Assembly (NCBI RefSeq): GCF_001613935.1
Contig: NZ_LQCI01000012.1
Coordinates: 62,001 to 126,000, forward strand
DNA length: 64,000 nt
Reading direction: 5' to 3'
From: Amycolatopsis regifaucium
Lineage (GTDB): Bacteria > Actinomycetota > Actinomycetes > Mycobacteriales > Pseudonocardiaceae
Below the pieces are notes generated by a model, which did not search any database, was not told the origin of the DNA, and saw only the letters and a program-made list of their open reading frames with translations. Below are positions 10,445 through 18,453 of this stretch, piece after piece (positions within the stretch are counted from its first letter, which is position 1; each line of letters opens with the position of its first letter). The position numbers and the translations under genes were made by a program.

Positions 10445-11593
10445 GTGACAGACGATCGTTTGGTGATCTCGCGAACGCCGGGGGTCATCGGTCACCTGGT
10501 GCTCGTCGGTTTGTTCGGCACCTTGACCGCGGTAATGGCCTTCGGGGTGTTCGGTGACTACAAGCCGGCTGTACGCATCGTCGCCGGAGTGCTCTGCGCG
10601 GTTTTCCTCTACTGCGGAACCATCGAGTTCCGCAACTACCGTACCCCTCCGCCCGCTGACGAGCTGATCTTCGAACCGACCGGAATCATCCGCCTCAAAA
10701 ACGGTGTGGTGGCATGGGTCGCCCGGTGGGAAGACATCGAGAAAGTCTGCTTGAGCCTCAAGTTCCGCGAGTACACCCGATACAGTCGCGGAGCCGACGA
10801 TTTCACCTTGATCATTCGACCGGGAGCTGACTTCGATGCTCAAGCCGCGGGTTTCGCCCGTGAGCCCGACGGAGATCTCCAGGTCTCGGATATCGACCTC
10901 AGACCTCGCGACGTCGAGTCGTTGTTGCCGCTTCTGGTCAGGTACGTGGATGTCGCGGTCGAGGACGACAACACCGCTGTACGGACTGTGCCCGATGAAC
11001 CGGTGGTGACCACGGCCCGAGAGGAAGCCCTCGAAGTCGTGGATGACACGGTGAAGATTCACGTGAACGGCTGGGACAAACGCAAGATGTGGGCCTTCCG
11101 GTTCGTCTCCTTGACGATTGAGGTCTGTGCCTTGGTCGTCGCCGCGGCGGCCGCCGGCACCGTGGTGCGGGTGTTCGCGTTCGTGGTGCTCTTCGCCCTC
11201 TTCGCGGTGACCATGGTGGTCGAAGGGCTGGAAGGCGCAACGCACGAGAAGAAGCGGAAGGTCGTACTCGAGCTTGGGCCTCGGGGCTTCTACTTCCGGA
11301 CTTACGGCACCTTCGTAGGGGTGTGGTGGCACGAGATCGACGCGGTCCGGTGGGGAGTCGACCACGGCTCCACCTACTTGGATTTCCTGCCGAGCTCGGA
11401 CATGTTCGCGATTCGCCACCCGCGGTTGGCGAAGCTGACCAGGAGTGATCCGTACAACGCCGAGTCCGGAATCCTCGACGGCGGTTGGTATCGGTTGGAC
11501 AGGCCGTTTTCCGTGAACGCGCGACGGGAGTTCGAAAGCAGCATGCGGAAATCGGAACGCGTGGAGTTCCGGGAGACGGCCGTCCTGAACTGA
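10445..11593 (+). CDS. Four-helix membrane protein downstream of the WXG gene
   Basis: A 382-residue protein. It has two N-terminal membrane segments (about 14-36 and 42-60), a cytoplasmic domain of ~150 residues resembling a PH-like beta fold (IFEPTGIIRLKNGVVAWVARWEDIEKV), two more membrane segments (about 222-262), then a second similar beta domain (LELGPRGFYFRTYGTFVGVWWHEIDAVRWG). The internal repeat suggests duplication. GTG start at 10445 with AGGAAA upstream, 30 bp after the WXG gene and probably cotranscribed. It could be an immunity or membrane partner of the WXG protein; this is inference from position only. Confidence 0.6.
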   Translation: MTDDRLVISRTPGVIGHLVLVGLFGTLTAVMAFGVFGDYKPAVRIVAGVLCAVFLYCGTIEFRNYRTPPPADELIFEPTGIIRLKNGVVAWVARWEDIEKVCLSLKFREYTRYSRGADDFTLIIRPGADFDAQAAGFAREPDGDLQVSDIDLRPRDVESLLPLLVRYVDVAVEDDNTAVRTVPDEPVVTTAREEALEVVDDTVKIHVNGWDKRKMWAFRFVSLTIEVCALVVAAAAAGTVVRVFAFVVLFALFAVTMVVEGLEGATHEKKRKVVLELGPRGFYFRTYGTFVGVWWHEIDAVRWGVDHGSTYLDFLPSSDMFAIRHPRLAKLTRSDPYNAESGILDGGWYRLDRPFSVNARREFESSMRKSERVEFRETAVLN

Positions 11594-11916
11594 CGGTTCC
11601 CACCAGGACGAAGCGGGGCGCCGCCGGCGCCGATCACTCGGGGGGCTACGTGATCGACGCCGGCGACCCGATGCCCCGACCTCGGCTCGCGCCGGGACCG
11701 GGACAACGTCACCGCGTGAACGCGGCAACGCATCTGAAGAGCGGGGGTGTTCGCCGAAGTGACGTCCGGAGGAAGGTTATCCCCCGAAAGAGTGACGGCG
11801 TTCCGCTGCTCGCCTGATTGTCGCATCAGGCACCGGGAAAGTTACAAAGTTCTTCACATCTTCGCCGACGGTGGGGACATCGCCGGACAACAGCTGGTCA
11901 TGGGATCGTTTCCTCC
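11594..11916. other. 323-bp intergenic region before rbsK
   Basis: No gene seen. Near its start is a GC-rich inverted repeat (GGCGCC-GCC-GGCGCC, about 11615-11630) that could terminate the preceding operon. At 11812-11831 there is a perfect inverted repeat, GCCTGAT-N6-ATCAGGC, that could be an operator or small hairpin before rbsK. The 80 bp before rbsK are AT-richer and should hold its promoter. Confidence 0.4.
11812..11831. promoter_or_regulatory. Inverted repeat upstream of rbsK
   Basis: GCCTGAT (11812-11818), six-base spacer, ATCAGGC (11825-11831), 85 bp before the rbsK start. No T-run follows, so an operator is more likely than a terminator. Confidence 0.35.
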
Positions 11917-12777
11917 ATGACTTCTCAGGTACTGGTCATCGGTTCCGCCAACGCCGATCTTGTCGTGCCGGTCGACCGGCGACCTGCGGGTGGCGAAACC
12001 GTACTCGGTGGCGACACGGTCTTGTCGCCGGGTGGCAAAGGAGCCAACACCGCGGTCGCCGCGGCTCGGCTGGGGGCCGACGTCGCGCTGCTCGGGGCGG
12101 TCGGCGACGACCCGTACGGCGAACTGCTCGAGCGGTCGCTGGCCGAGTCCGGTGTGCACACGGGACGGTTGCGCACGAGCGAGCGTCCGACCGGCATCGC
12201 GTACATCACCGTGACGCCCGACGGGGAGAACTCGATTCTCGTCTCGCCGGGCGCCAATTCCAGTGTGCGGCCTGAGGACGTCGACCTCGATGGCGCCGAG
12301 ATCGTGGTGTTGTCGCTCGAGATTCCACTCGAGACGGTCGAGCACGCCGTCGCGAAGGCGGCCGAGGCGGGAGTTCGGACGCTGCTGAACCTGTCGCCGG
12401 CGGCCGAGCTTTCCGCTGAGACGCTTCAAAACCTCGACGTCTTGCTGGTCAACGAGCACGAGGCCGCGTTCCTTCTCGGTGGCGAAGCGAATTTCCCCAA
12501 GCTGCTCGACCTCGGCCCGAAAGCCGCCGTCGTGACGCTCGGCGCGAAGGGCGCGGCGGTGGTGACCGCGGACGGCGTGGTCGAGGTGGCCTCGCCGAAG
12601 GTCGACGCCGTGGACACGACGGGTGCCGGGGACGCCTTCGCGGGCGCGCTCGCCACGTCACTCGCGAAGGGCGAGGAGTTGGCCGACGCGGCGCGTAGGG
12701 CGGTGAAGGTCGCCGCGATCACGGTGACCCGGCAAGGCGCTCAGCCCTCGTATCCGAAGGCGTCCGAACTGGAATGA
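11917..12777 (+). CDS. rbsK: Ribokinase (PfkB-family sugar kinase)
   Basis: A 286-residue PfkB carbohydrate kinase that phosphorylates ribose at O5 with ATP. It shows the N-terminal GSANADLVVPVDRRPAGGET, the substrate-binding GGKGANTA (39-46), and the second PfkB signature DTTGAGDAF (233-241) with catalytic Asp239. The ATG at 11917 starts exactly at the conserved N-terminus; the frame is open upstream but non-conserved. No good Shine-Dalgarno is visible. It is 68 bp upstream of ptsI on the same strand. No ribose transporter is present in the window. Confidence 0.9.
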   Translation: MTSQVLVIGSANADLVVPVDRRPAGGETVLGGDTVLSPGGKGANTAVAAARLGADVALLGAVGDDPYGELLERSLAESGVHTGRLRTSERPTGIAYITVTPDGENSILVSPGANSSVRPEDVDLDGAEIVVLSLEIPLETVEHAVAKAAEAGVRTLLNLSPAAELSAETLQNLDVLLVNEHEAAFLLGGEANFPKLLDLGPKAAVVTLGAKGAAVVTADGVVEVASPKVDAVDTTGAGDAFAGALATSLAKGEELADAARRAVKVAAITVTRQGAQPSYPKASELE

Positions 12778-12832
12778 TGTCTTCTTCTGTGTTGTGCTGT
12801 TGGTTATGAGTCAGGTCACGCCGCCTATGAGA

Positions 12833-12838
12833 TATGGT
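12833..12838 (+). promoter_or_regulatory. ptsI: Leaderless-type -10 element of ptsI
   Basis: TATGGT ends 7 nt before the ATG at 12846. There is no Shine-Dalgarno, so ptsI is probably translated from a leaderless mRNA. The hexamer overlaps the DasR-type operator. Confidence 0.5.
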
Positions 12839-12847
12839 CTAGACCAT
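12834..12847. promoter_or_regulatory. DasR-type operator (dre) overlapping the ptsI start codon
   Basis: A perfect 14-bp palindrome, ATGGTCTAGACCAT. Its core TGGTCTAGACCA equals the DasR responsive element consensus known from Streptomyces. It spans the predicted -10, the transcription start and the first two bases of the start codon. Bound repressor would block initiation. DasR is released by glucosamine-6-phosphate in Streptomyces. Confidence 0.8.
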
Positions 12848-14480
12848 GCCGTCTGAGTCACTGACCGGGGTCGCCGTCAGTCCCGGCCGCGCGAGCGGTC
12901 CTGTCGTCCGAGTCGCCGAACCGCTCGGCGAACCCGCGAGCACACCGGCGCCCGCCGATCCCGCCGTCGAGGCCGCCCGGATCGAGCCGGCCGCCCAGCT
13001 CGTGGCGGCCCGGCTCGAGAAGCTGGCCGAGACCGCGACCGGCGAAGCCGCGACGATCCTGATCACCACCGCGGCCATGGCGGCGGACCCGGCTCTCGTC
13101 TCCTCGGCGGAGGGACTGGTCAAGACGCGGAACCTGCCCGCCCCGCGTGCGGTGCACGAGGCGGCGGAGAAGTTCGCCGAAGCGCTCGCTGCCGCGGGCG
13201 GCTACATGGCCGAGCGCGCCCGGGACGTCCGCGACGTGCGGGACAGGCTCGTCGCCGAACTGCTCGGCATCGCGCCTCCTGGCGTTCCTGAGCTGGCTTC
13301 GCCGAGCGTGCTCGTCGCGCGCGACCTCGCTCCCGCCGACACCGCCGGACTCGATCCGGACAAGGTGCTCGCGCTCGTCACCGAAGAGGGCGGCCCCACC
13401 AGTCACACCGCCATCCTCGCCCGCGCGCTCGGCATTCCGGCCGTCGTCGCGGTGCGCGGGATCCTCGCGCTCGACGCGCAAGCGCTTGCGGTGGACGGTG
13501 ACACCGGGGTGGTCGCGCTCGCGGACCCCAGCGCCGAGGTCGTCGCGGCCGCCAAGGTCGGCGCGATCGACTGGAACGGCACCGGCGCGACCGCCGACGG
13601 CCACCGCGTGAAGGTGCTCGGCAACGTCGGTTCCGCCATCGACGCACAGGCCGCCGCCGAAGCGGGTGCCGAAGGCGTGGGGCTCTTCCGCACCGAGTTC
13701 TGCTATCTCGACGCCTCCGCCGAGCCGAGCGTCGAAGAGCAGCGCAAGGCCTACACCGCCGTGCTCTCGCCGTTCCGCGGCAAGCCGGTCATCGTCCGCA
13801 CGCTCGACGCGGGCGCCGACAAGCCTCTCGCCTTCCTGGAGCCCGAGGTCGAGCCCAACCCGGCGCTCGGCGTACGCGGCCTTCGCGTCGCGTTCGACCG
13901 GCCCGAGATCCTCGACCGCCAGCTCGAAGCCATCGCGGGCGCCGCGCAGGACTCCGGCGCCGAGGTTTCGGTGATGGCGCCGATGGTCGCCACCGCCGCC
14001 GAGGCCGCCTGGTTCGCCGAGCGGGTCCGTGCCGCCGGTCTCGCCCGTGCGGGGGTGATGATCGAGATCCCGGCCGCCGCGCTGACCGCCCGCGAGATCC
14101 TCGACGCGGTCGACTTCGTCTCCGTCGGCACCAACGACCTCGCGCAGTACACCTTCGCCGCCGATCGCCAGCTCGGCGCGGTCGCCAAGCTCAACGACCC
14201 CTGGCAGCCCGGACTGCTGCGCCTGCTCAAGATCATCGGCCAGGCCGCCAAGGACACCGGCAAACCCGCCGGCGTCTGCGGTGAGGCCGCCGCCGACCCG
14301 CGGCTCGCGCTGGTACTGGCCGGGCTCGGCCTGACCAGCCTGTCGATGAACGCGCCCGCCGTGCGCGCGGTCGGCGCGAGCCTGGCCGCCACGACACTCG
14401 CCGAATGCGAGGCGCTCGCCGAGGCCGTCCTGGCCACGGCGGACCCGGTCGAGGCCCGCGCGGCGGCCGCCAAGCGATAG
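12846..14480 (+). CDS. ptsI: PTS enzyme I (phosphoenolpyruvate-protein phosphotransferase)
   Basis: A 544-residue cytoplasmic enzyme that moves phosphate from PEP to HPr as the first step of sugar PTS uptake. The phosphorylated His187 lies in TSHTAILARALGIPA. The PEP-binding domain shows GVGLFRTEF, NPALGVRGLR, SVGTNDLAQYTFAADR, and the catalytic Cys478 in GVCGEAAADP. Length is slightly short but complete. The conserved LTGVAVSPGRASG block starts at residue 6, leaving no room for a later start. It is probably controlled by DasR through the palindrome over its start codon, linking it to N-acetylglucosamine use. No HPr or EII gene is visible in the window. Confidence 0.95.
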   Translation: MPSESLTGVAVSPGRASGPVVRVAEPLGEPASTPAPADPAVEAARIEPAAQLVAARLEKLAETATGEAATILITTAAMAADPALVSSAEGLVKTRNLPAPRAVHEAAEKFAEALAAAGGYMAERARDVRDVRDRLVAELLGIAPPGVPELASPSVLVARDLAPADTAGLDPDKVLALVTEEGGPTSHTAILARALGIPAVVAVRGILALDAQALAVDGDTGVVALADPSAEVVAAAKVGAIDWNGTGATADGHRVKVLGNVGSAIDAQAAAEAGAEGVGLFRTEFCYLDASAEPSVEEQRKAYTAVLSPFRGKPVIVRTLDAGADKPLAFLEPEVEPNPALGVRGLRVAFDRPEILDRQLEAIAGAAQDSGAEVSVMAPMVATAAEAAWFAERVRAAGLARAGVMIEIPAAALTAREILDAVDFVSVGTNDLAQYTFAADRQLGAVAKLNDPWQPGLLRLLKIIGQAAKDTGKPAGVCGEAAADPRLALVLAGLGLTSLSMNAPAVRAVGASLAATTLAECEALAEAVLATADPVEARAAAAKR

Positions 14481-14493
14481 CAAAGGTCCCTTG

Positions 14494-14522
14494 CTCCCCG
14501 GCTCCGGAAAAGATCCGGGGAG
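14494..14522 (+). terminator. Hairpin after ptsI, possible terminator
   Basis: CTCCCCGG (14494-14501) pairs with CCGGGGAG (14515-14522), 13 bp after the ptsI stop. No T-tract follows, as is common for actinobacterial terminators. Confidence 0.4.
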
Positions 14523-14592
14523 GCATGTCGAAATCCGGTCCACGGGTTCGACGCCTTGGTGAAGACAGCCAAGGTGACGAAAGGACCGGACC

Positions 14593-16014
14593 ATGACGAC
14601 CACCATGACGCGGGCGCGGGCGGGACGCCGGGAGTGGGTCGGGCTGGCCGTACTGGCCCTGCCCACCTTCCTGGTCTCCCTCGATGTTTTCGTCCTGATC
14701 CTCGCGCTGCCGAAACTCAGCCAGAGCCTCGGCGCCGACAGCACCCAGCAGCTGTGGATCATGGACGTCTACGGCTTCATGATCGCCGGCTTCATGGTCA
14801 CCATGGGGACCGTCGGCGACCGGATCGGCCGCCGGAGGCTGCTGCTGATCGGTGCCATGGCGTTCGGGCTGGCGTCCGTTCTGGCCGCGTTCTCGACCAG
14901 CGCGCTGATGCTCATCGCCGCCCGCGCGGTCCTCGGGATCGCCGGTGCGACGCTCGCGCCCTCGACGCTCGCCCTGATCAGCAACCTGTTCCTCGACAGC
15001 CGTCAGCGTTCGCTCGCGATCGGTATCTGGGCAGGCTGCTTCACCGTGGGCGCGATCGTCGGCCCGATGGTGGGCGGCGTGCTGCTGGAGCACTTCTGGT
15101 GGGGTTCGGTGTTCCTGCTCGGCGTGCCCGCGATGGTCCTGCTGCTCGTCGTCGGACCCAAGTTCCTGCCCGAATACCGCAACGAGAACGCCGGCCGCGT
15201 CGACCTGCCGAGTGTCGCGCTCTCGCTGGTCACGATTTTGCCCGCGGTCTATGGCATCAAAGAACTCGCCCGTGAAGGCGTGCACCTGGTCCCGGTGGCT
15301 TCGCTCCTGATCGGCCTCGGCTTCGGCGTGGTCTTCGTGCGCCGTCAGCGGACGCTCGCCGACCCGCTGATCGACTTGAAGCTGTTCCGCAGCCGCGCGT
15401 TCACGACGGCACTGGGCGGGATGTGCGCGTTCACCATGCTGGGTGGCACGACGATGCTGTTCGTCGCGCAGTTCTTCCAGATCGTCCTGGAGCTTTCACC
15501 GGTCGGTGCCGCGCTGGCGTTGCTGCCGGGCATGCTCGCGTCGACCGTCAGCTTCCTGACCGCGCCGATCCTCGCCCGCCGCTTCCGTCCCGCGACCCTG
15601 ATCGCCGGCGGGCTGGCAGGTGCGATCGCCGGATTCCTGCTGCTGACGCAGGTCGAGGCGGGCGCCGGTCCGGTGCTCCCGTCGATCGCGTTCGCCATCA
15701 CCTGCCTGTGCGGCGGCCCGCTGGTCACCCTCGGCACGGATCTGGTCGTCGGCTCCGTGCCGCCGGAGAAGGCCGGTTCGGCGGCCTCGTTGTCGCAGAC
15801 CGGCAACGAGTTCGGCTACGCGCTGGGCATCGCGACCGTCGGGACGCTGGGCAACGCCGTCACCCGGGCCCGGCTCGCCGACGCGGTCCCCGCGCACGAC
15901 GCCTTCGCCACCGGGATGCACGCGGTGTCCGCGCTGGCCGCGCTGGTGCTGGCGGCGATCGCGTACTTCGTGCTCAGGCACCTGCGGCACGTGCGCCCGG
16001 TCGGTACCGACTAA
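14593..16014 (+). CDS. MFS drug exporter, DHA2 (14-TMS) family
   Basis: A 473-residue inner-membrane antiporter with about 14 hydrophobic segments. The DHA2 signatures are present: LDVFVLILALPKL in TMS1, WIMDVYGFMIAGFMVTMG, GDRIGRRRLLLIG (motif A), and ARAVLGIAGATLAPSTLALI (motif C region). It resembles QacA/SmvA/LfrA-type exporters of cationic drugs and dyes. The real substrate is unknown. The ATG at 14593 follows GAAAGGA. No dedicated regulator is adjacent. It converges with the DUF1707 gene, with a 4-bp overlap of stops. Confidence 0.9.
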   Translation: MTTTMTRARAGRREWVGLAVLALPTFLVSLDVFVLILALPKLSQSLGADSTQQLWIMDVYGFMIAGFMVTMGTVGDRIGRRRLLLIGAMAFGLASVLAAFSTSALMLIAARAVLGIAGATLAPSTLALISNLFLDSRQRSLAIGIWAGCFTVGAIVGPMVGGVLLEHFWWGSVFLLGVPAMVLLLVVGPKFLPEYRNENAGRVDLPSVALSLVTILPAVYGIKELAREGVHLVPVASLLIGLGFGVVFVRRQRTLADPLIDLKLFRSRAFTTALGGMCAFTMLGGTTMLFVAQFFQIVLELSPVGAALALLPGMLASTVSFLTAPILARRFRPATLIAGGLAGAIAGFLLLTQVEAGAGPVLPSIAFAITCLCGGPLVTLGTDLVVGSVPPEKAGSAASLSQTGNEFGYALGIATVGTLGNAVTRARLADAVPAHDAFATGMHAVSALAALVLAAIAYFVLRHLRHVRPVGTD

Positions 16015-16676
16015 CCGAAGAAGCCCCGTCGCGGGTACTTGATGATCAGCGTCCCCCCGTGCACGCGCCCGGTGATGATGAACCGGGGCGTGCCGGGGCG
16101 GCCGTTCGAGCCGGTCCGGTCGTCGAGGCTGCCGAACTTGATGTCGGTGATCGAGTTGGTGTCGACGGCACCGTTTTCGGGGATGGTGAGCTCCACCGAA
16201 CCCCATTTGACCTGGAGTTCGATGTACACCACCGGATACCGGATCTCCGCCTGGGAGAAGTCCAGTTTCGTGGCGCCGTACTTGTTCCGGATCACCATCG
16301 ACTCCGGGACCAGCCAGTTCCCGTTGCGCTGCAACGCCGAGTACTTGCCGTTGAGTTCCATGGGCTGCCCGGACGGTGCCCCGTAGGGGTACTGCGGTGA
16401 CGGCGGTACCCACGGGTTCTGCTGCTGACGCGGCACCATTCCCGCTTCGGGATGCACCAGGCCGGGCAGATCCGTGAGGACCGCGTTCAGCTCACCGCGG
16501 GTCCTGGACGCGAGGGCGCGGTCGGTCCGCTCGGTGAACTCGTCGAGGTTCAGCATCCCGAGGCCGATCGCCTTCTGCAGTACTTCGACGACGTGTTCGC
16601 GTTCCGCGTCCGAGACCCGGATGTCCCGTCCGCTCAACGGCTTGGTCTCGGTCGTCGACTGCTCTTCCTCGCCCAT
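16011..16676 (-). CDS. DUF1707 SHOCT-like domain protein
   Basis: A 221-residue protein. Residues ~18-72 (IRVSDAEREHVVEVLQKAIG...LDEFTERTDRALASRTRGELNAVLTDLPG) are a DUF1707 domain, common in actinobacteria and probably involved in protein interaction. A Pro/Gln-rich linker follows. The C-terminal ~110 residues form a beta-rich domain (WGSVELTIPENGAVDTNSITDIKFGS) like the cell-wall-active-antibiotic-response-type C-terminal domain. No membrane segment is seen. The ATG at 16676 has TACCAT 7 nt upstream and no Shine-Dalgarno, so it is probably leaderless. It is divergent from the lipoprotein gene. Confidence 0.8.
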   Translation of the reverse strand: MGEEEQSTTETKPLSGRDIRVSDAEREHVVEVLQKAIGLGMLNLDEFTERTDRALASRTRGELNAVLTDLPGLVHPEAGMVPRQQQNPWVPPSPQYPYGAPSGQPMELNGKYSALQRNGNWLVPESMVIRNKYGATKLDFSQAEIRYPVVYIELQVKWGSVELTIPENGAVDTNSITDIKFGSLDDRTGSNGRPGTPRFIITGRVHGGTLIIKYPRRGFFG

Positions 16677-16683
16677 GTCTGGA

Positions 16684-16689
16684 ATGGTA
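16684..16689 (-). promoter_or_regulatory. Leaderless-type -10 element of the DUF1707 gene
   Basis: TACCAT on the minus strand, 7 nt before the ATG. Confidence 0.45.
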
Positions 16690-16724
16690 GAACCGGATCT
16701 CACGCGCGAGATCGGGGAAATACC

Positions 16725-17792
16725 CTGAACAGACCCGCATTTCTTCCCGGAGCCGTCCTGGTGGCGGCGCTCCTTCTGCTGGCCGGTTGCACCGTCGACG
16801 CCCAGCCTCCGCAGCCTCCTCCCGCGCCGACGACTCCACCGCCGTCGCGGCTCCAAGGCGAGCCGGTCGACTTCATCGGCTTCCGTCTGGTCATGGCGAC
16901 TTCACCGCCTTCGATACTCGATCCCGCCACTGGCGCCACCACACCGCTTCCGGGTGCCCCGGGCGGGGACAGGGTCAACGACGTCGTCCGGGTCGGCAAG
17001 TTCCCGGTCGTGCTGTCGGCCGCCCGTTGCGGGCCGTCGTGCCTTGAACCGTCCGAGGTACTCGTCTACGGGGATCCCCGGAATCAGCCGTGGCGGCTGG
17101 GGAAAGCACGCAGTGTCGCCCCGTCGGCCGACGAAACCGGCGTCTGGCTGATCCGCGACGACGGCGACGACCTCTGCCGTCTCCAGTACGTCTCCCTGCT
17201 CGGCGTCGAACGCGACCGCGGCCGTCCGGCGAGCTGTACGACGGCGGTGCGCCGAGAAGCGCCGAAGGGGCTGCTGATCTCGGTGAACAGCGGGACGGCC
17301 AGCGCCGAGGACGTGCTCATCGACCCGGCCACTGGTCGCGCCGTGCACCAGTTCCCTCGGGTGCTCGCGGTCACCAAGGACCGGATGCTGCTCGCCGAGC
17401 TGACCAAGTTCTCCGTGCTCGACCTGCGCAACGATCAACGCACGCCGGTCGAGCGGCCGGTGACCAACGGCACGCCGGGACCGGTGGTGCCGAGCCGCGA
17501 CGGCTACCGGGTCGCCGTGCTGTTCGGCGATCCGGCCTGGGCCGGGACGGCGACGCAGACCGCCGACGTCTGGGTGCTCGCTCTCGACACGCTGACCTGG
17601 ACACGGGCGCCCTCGATGCCGATCGCGACCCCGCTCAAACAGGTCGCGATCGAATGGACCGAAGACGACGGTCTGGTGCTGACCACCGACGTGGTCGCGC
17701 ACTGGCGCCTGGACCGTCCACACTGGACGGTCGTCAGGACACCCCTGCCCGCCGAGCGGAACCGGTCGGTGGTGACCGTCGCCCAGGGCTGA
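16725..17792 (+). CDS. Lipoprotein with beta-propeller-like body, apparent CTG start
   Basis: A 355-residue protein if started at CTG 16725. The N-terminus is a lipoprotein signal: LNRP, a hydrophobic core, and lipobox LAGC with the lipidated Cys at residue 22. A Pro/Thr-rich linker follows. The rest has repeated short beta blocks (SILDPATGATTPLPG, DVLIDPATGRAVHQFP, FSVLDLRNDQRTPVERP) typical of WD-like propellers. No ATG, GTG or TTG lies in frame between the DUF1707 antisense region and the hydrophobic core except GTG codons inside the core. The CTG has GGGGA at good spacing. Function unknown; extracytoplasmic, membrane-anchored. Confidence 0.7.
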   Translation: MNRPAFLPGAVLVAALLLLAGCTVDAQPPQPPPAPTTPPPSRLQGEPVDFIGFRLVMATSPPSILDPATGATTPLPGAPGGDRVNDVVRVGKFPVVLSAARCGPSCLEPSEVLVYGDPRNQPWRLGKARSVAPSADETGVWLIRDDGDDLCRLQYVSLLGVERDRGRPASCTTAVRREAPKGLLISVNSGTASAEDVLIDPATGRAVHQFPRVLAVTKDRMLLAELTKFSVLDLRNDQRTPVERPVTNGTPGPVVPSRDGYRVAVLFGDPAWAGTATQTADVWVLALDTLTWTRAPSMPIATPLKQVAIEWTEDDGLVLTTDVVAHWRLDRPHWTVVRTPLPAERNRSVVTVAQG

Positions 17793-17793
17793 G

Positions 17794-18453
17794 CTACTCC
17801 TCGTCGAGCCCGTGCTCGATGGCGTAGCGGGCGAGTTCGACGCGGTTGTGCAGCTGGAGTTTCCGCAGTGTCGACTGGACGTGATTCTCCACCGTCCGAT
17901 GCGACAGCACGAGTTTCTCGGCGATCTGCCGCGCCGTCATCCCCTTCGCGACCAGTCGCAGGACATCGGTCTCGCGCTCCGTCAGCCGCGGAGGTGCGGG
18001 CCCGTCGTCGGGCGCGTCGGCCATGCGGCGGTATTCACCGAGCACGAGTCCGGCGAGCCCGGCGGTGAACACCGGATCCCCGGCGGCGGTCCGTTTGACC
18101 GCGTCCACCAGTTCGCTCGCCGAAGCCGATTTCACCAGATAACCGGACGCGCCGGCCTTGACCGCTTCGAGGACGTCGCTGTGCTCACCGCTCGCCGACA
18201 GCACCAGCACCTTCGTCGACGGCAGTTCCGTGGTGATCTCGCGGGTCGCGTCGACGCCCGACGTCTCACCGAGGTTCAGGTCCATCAGCACGACGTCCGG
18301 CCGGACCGTCCGCGCGATCCGCACCGCGGCGGGCGCGTCCGGCGCGGTGGCCCGCACGTCGAAGCCGTGCTCGGTCAGGTCGCGCGCGACGCCGTCCCGC
18401 CACATCGGATGGTCGTCGACCACCATCACCGACACTCCGGGTGCACCGGTCAT
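17794..18453 (-). CDS. NarL/FixJ-family response regulator
   Basis: A 219-residue regulator. The receiver domain (about 7-125) has the acidic pair DD (13-14), phospho-acceptor Asp58 in VVLMDLN, and the conserved Lys in SGYLVKSAS. A LuxR-type helix-turn-helix (about 155-210; LTERETDVLRLVAKGMTARQIAEKL) follows. Its ATG overlaps the stop of the histidine kinase gene as ATGA, with GAGGGG upstream, so the two are translationally coupled and form a pair. Target genes are unknown. Confidence 0.92.
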   Translation of the reverse strand: MTGAPGVSVMVVDDHPMWRDGVARDLTEHGFDVRATAPDAPAAVRIARTVRPDVVLMDLNLGETSGVDATREITTELPSTKVLVLSASGEHSDVLEAVKAGASGYLVKSASASELVDAVKRTAAGDPVFTAGLAGLVLGEYRRMADAPDDGPAPPRLTERETDVLRLVAKGMTARQIAEKLVLSHRTVENHVQSTLRKLQLHNRVELARYAIEHGLDEE

